This document shows, piece by piece, positions 32,759-34,662 of a DNA stretch of 34,662 nt. The stretch lies in NCBI GenBank assembly GCA_046728155.1, contig JBKPDY010000093.1, forward strand, positions 1 through 34,662, written 5' to 3'. Below the pieces are notes generated by a model that made no database searches, was not told the DNA's origin, and saw only the letters and a list, made by a program, of their open reading frames with translations. Source of the DNA: CAWDLX01 sp046728155 (GTDB taxonomy: Bacteria > Actinomycetota > Actinomycetes > Mycobacteriales > Micromonosporaceae). A program made the translations under genes and the position numbers. Each line of letters opens with the position of its first letter. The first letter of the stretch is position 1.

Positions 32759-34576
32759 TCAGACCTCGACCACGTTCGGCACGATCATCGGACGGCGGCG
32801 GTAGGTGTCGTTGACCCAACGCCCTACCGTGCGGCGGACCACCTGTTGCAACTGATGTGGGTCGCTGATCCCCTCGGCGGCGGCACGGTCGAGTGCGTCG
32901 GTCACCAGCGGGATGACGGGGTCGAAGGCCGCCGGATCTTCGGAGAAGCCCCGGCCGGAGACGGTCGGACCACCAACCACCTTTCCGGTGACCGAGTCGA
33001 CGACAACAGTCGCCGCGATGAATCCGCCGTCGGAGAGGATGCGCCGCTCGGTCAGCAGCGACTCGCCCACGTCGCCGACGGCGAGACCGTCCACATAGAC
33101 GTAGCGGGTGTGGATGTGGCCGACGATGGTGGCGCGGCCGTCGACGAGGTCGACGACATCGCCGTCGTCGCAGAGCACGATGCGGTCGGTTGGGATGCCG
33201 GCCTCCTCAGCCAGCCGTGCGTGCGCCCGCAGGTGGCGCCATTCGCCGTGGACGGGCATGAAGTTGCGCGGCTTCACGATGTTGAGCAGGTAAAGCAGCT
33301 CGCCGGCGGGCGAGTGGCCGGAGACGTGCACCTTCGCCACATCCTTGTGCACCACGAACGCGCCGGCCCGGGAGAGCTGGTTGATGACGTGGTAGACCGC
33401 GCTCTCGTTGCCCGGCACGAGTGAGCTCGCCAGCACCACGGTGTCGCCCGCCGCGACGGTGACGTGGCGGTGGTCGCCGACCGCCATCCGTCCCAGCGCC
33501 GACATGGGCTCACCCTGCGACCCGGTCGACATGAGCACGATCTCGTCGGCGGGCATGGTCATCGCGTCGTCGAGCCCTACCACCAGTCCGGCCGGAATGC
33601 GCAGCAGTCCGAGGTCGCGGGCGATTCCCATGTTGCGGACCATCGAACGGCCGATGAAGGCCACCTTGCGCCGGTGGAGCTGCGCCGCGTCGAGGACCTG
33701 CTGGACCCGGTGCACATGGGAGGCGAACGAGGCAACGATGATGCGCCCGGTGGCCTTGCCGAAGATGGCGTCCAGCACCGGCCCGATCTCCCGCTCGGGA
33801 GTGACGAAGCCGGGTATCTCGGCGTTGGTCGAGTCGGATAGCAACAAGTCCACGCCGGCCGCACCGAGCCGGGCGAACCCGGAGAGGTCGGTCAGCCGGC
33901 CGTCGAGCGGTAGCTGGTCCATCTTGAAGTCGCCCGTGTGCAGGACGACCCCGGCCGGCGTGGTGATCCCGACGGCCAAGGAGTCGGGGATCGAATGGTT
34001 GACCGCGAAGAACTCGCACGTGAAGGGACCCAGCCGCTCGGATTGTCCAGGCCCGACGGTCAGCGAGTACGGCGTGATCCGCCTCTCGGCGAGCTTCGCG
34101 TCGACGAGCGCCAGCGTGAACTCGGAGCCGACCAGGGGAATGTCGTGCTTGTGCGCCAACAGGTACGGTACGGCGCCGATGTGGTCCTCGTGTCCGTGGG
34201 TGAGGACAATGGCCTGGACGTCGCCGAGTCTGTCCAAAATGGACGAGAAATCGGGCAGGATGAGGTCCACTCCCGGCTGCTCCATGTCGGGGAACAACAC
34301 TCCACAGTCGACAATGAGCAGCTTCCGGCCGTACTCGAACACGGTCATGTTGCGCCCGATGGCACCGAGACCGCCGAGCGGACTGATCCGCAGGCCACCC
34401 TCGGGGAGGGGCGGTACCCGGTCGGGCTCCGTCTGCGCCGGGGTTCCCTGCTCGCCTCCGCGCTCGCTCCGCTGCTGCGACCCCACGAAGACGCTCTGCT
34501 CCGCATCACGTCTGCGCGGGGACCCCGGCTCGGGCGTGGCGGCCATGCGATTCTCTCTCGCTGTCGGCTCGGTCAT
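32759..34576 (-). CDS. rnj: Ribonuclease J
   Basis: A 605-residue metallo-beta-lactamase/beta-CASP ribonuclease with 5' exonuclease and endonuclease activity in mRNA decay and rRNA processing. The metal site is LTHGHEDHIGAVPYLL with VNHSIPDS and LHTGDFKMDQ; beta-CASP motifs include SDSTNAEIPG, VASFASHVHRVQQV and VHVSGHSPAGELLYLL. The C-terminus TVGRWVNDTYRRRPMIVPNVVEV is conserved. Residues 1-43 are not RNase J sequence: they are encoded by a divergent cassette with an internal repeat B, and homology begins near LRISPLGGLGAIGRNMTVFEYG. ATG 34576 is inside the ATGA shared with the upstream mini-ORF. In M. tuberculosis rnj follows dapA, which would lie off the right edge. Confidence 0.95.
   Translation of the reverse strand: MTEPTARENRMAATPEPGSPRRRDAEQSVFVGSQQRSERGGEQGTPAQTEPDRVPPLPEGGLRISPLGGLGAIGRNMTVFEYGRKLLIVDCGVLFPDMEQPGVDLILPDFSSILDRLGDVQAIVLTHGHEDHIGAVPYLLAHKHDIPLVGSEFTLALVDAKLAERRITPYSLTVGPGQSERLGPFTCEFFAVNHSIPDSLAVGITTPAGVVLHTGDFKMDQLPLDGRLTDLSGFARLGAAGVDLLLSDSTNAEIPGFVTPEREIGPVLDAIFGKATGRIIVASFASHVHRVQQVLDAAQLHRRKVAFIGRSMVRNMGIARDLGLLRIPAGLVVGLDDAMTMPADEIVLMSTGSQGEPMSALGRMAVGDHRHVTVAAGDTVVLASSLVPGNESAVYHVINQLSRAGAFVVHKDVAKVHVSGHSPAGELLYLLNIVKPRNFMPVHGEWRHLRAHARLAEEAGIPTDRIVLCDDGDVVDLVDGRATIVGHIHTRYVYVDGLAVGDVGESLLTERRILSDGGFIAATVVVDSVTGKVVGGPTVSGRGFSEDPAAFDPVIPLVTDALDRAAAEGISDPHQLQQVVRRTVGRWVNDTYRRRPMIVPNVVEV
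34481..34526 (-). repeat. Repeat B nested in a cassette, inside rnj
   Basis: On the plus strand this reads CCCCACGAAGACGCTCTGCT and ends CTGCGCGGGGACCCC, matching repeat B at 31137-31180 at both ends with a diverged centre. It interrupts the divergent cassette that codes for RNase J residues 1-43. The uninterrupted arrangement is seen at 29855-29932. The insert is about 42 bases, a multiple of three, so the frame stays open. Confidence 0.65.
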
Positions 34577-34653
34577 GCCGCCTCGCCTCCGCGCTCGCTC
34601 CGCTCCTCGGGCCCAACGGCCCTGCGATGCTCACTCGCTGTCGGCTCGGTCAT
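34573..34653 (-). repeat. 77-bp cassette directly upstream of rnj
   Basis: ATGACCGAGCCGACAGCGAG starts at 34653 and the mini-ORF (MTEPTASEHRRAVGPEERSE, then RGGEAA) stops at TGA 34575-34573, overlapping the rnj ATG. It differs from the 5046 copy at about 4 of 77 bases. The loop of the central stem is GTTG instead of GCAA. The nine bases before it (CGAGGCGGC, up to the window edge) equal the end of a further unit, so a tandem array probably continues outside. Confidence 0.8.
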
Positions 34654-34662
34654 GCCGCCTCG

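Overview
The window is high-GC DNA from an actinobacterium. The core genes on the minus strand (recA, a DUF3046 gene, pspA, clgR, cinA, pgsA, rimO, ftsK, RNase J) follow the order known from Mycobacterium tuberculosis and its relatives. Codon bias, GTG starts and likely leaderless genes, a MocR regulator, NAT, and SpoIIE-type and CHASE3 signalling proteins suggest a filamentous or soil lineage; Micromonosporaceae is my inference, not proven here. No rRNA, tRNA or CRISPR array was seen.

Layout. 1-2528 (minus): recA runs off the left edge and carries an apparent one-base deletion; upstream lie a DUF3046 gene and an MFS transporter. 2696-3670: a decayed IS5-family (IS427-like) insertion sequence in a CTAG target. 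3808-7260 (plus): a receiver-PP2C phosphatase, a CHASE3 histidine kinase and a single-domain response regulator, overlapping like an operon. 7323-9966: a MocR-type regulator divergent from a PNPOx-GNAT fusion. 9992-18087 (plus): a small GNAT, the giant helicase Lhr, a VOC protein, a membrane protein, a SAM hydrolase and Nei2 glycosylase. 18117-24125 (minus): pspA, clgR, a PD-(D/E)XK-like protein, cinA, nat, pgsA and rimO. 24292-28003 (minus): an LtrA-like membrane protein and ftsK. 28148-31800 (plus): an ABC-2 exporter and a DesK/DesR-type two-component system. 31790-34576 (minus): a 2-hydroxyacid dehydrogenase and RNase J. Thus a conserved minus-strand backbone is broken by plus-strand blocks of accessory genes.

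The most unusual feature is a family of short repeats at gene junctions. A 77-bp unit begins with ATGACC and ends at the next ATGACC. It encodes a 26-residue arginine- and glutamate-rich peptide (MTEPTASEHRRA...), contains a GC stem with a variable tetraloop, and carries a GGAGG-type ribosome site for the next gene. One copy joins the phosphatase gene to the kinase gene with an ATGA overlap at each end; one is fused in frame as the last 26 residues of RimO and overlaps the pgsA start; at least one complete copy lies directly upstream of RNase J. A divergent version forms the N-terminus of RNase J and has itself been entered by a second palindromic repeat of about 42-46 bp, another copy of which fills the gap between the DesK and DesR genes. 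I know of no published name for this family. These look like mobile or amplified elements that preserve, and may create, translational coupling.

Second in interest is the recA control region: a promoter with an imperfect LexA box in its spacer is followed by two perfect DnaA boxes (TTATCCACA) 24 bp apart in the leader, which suggests a link between replication initiation and the SOS response.
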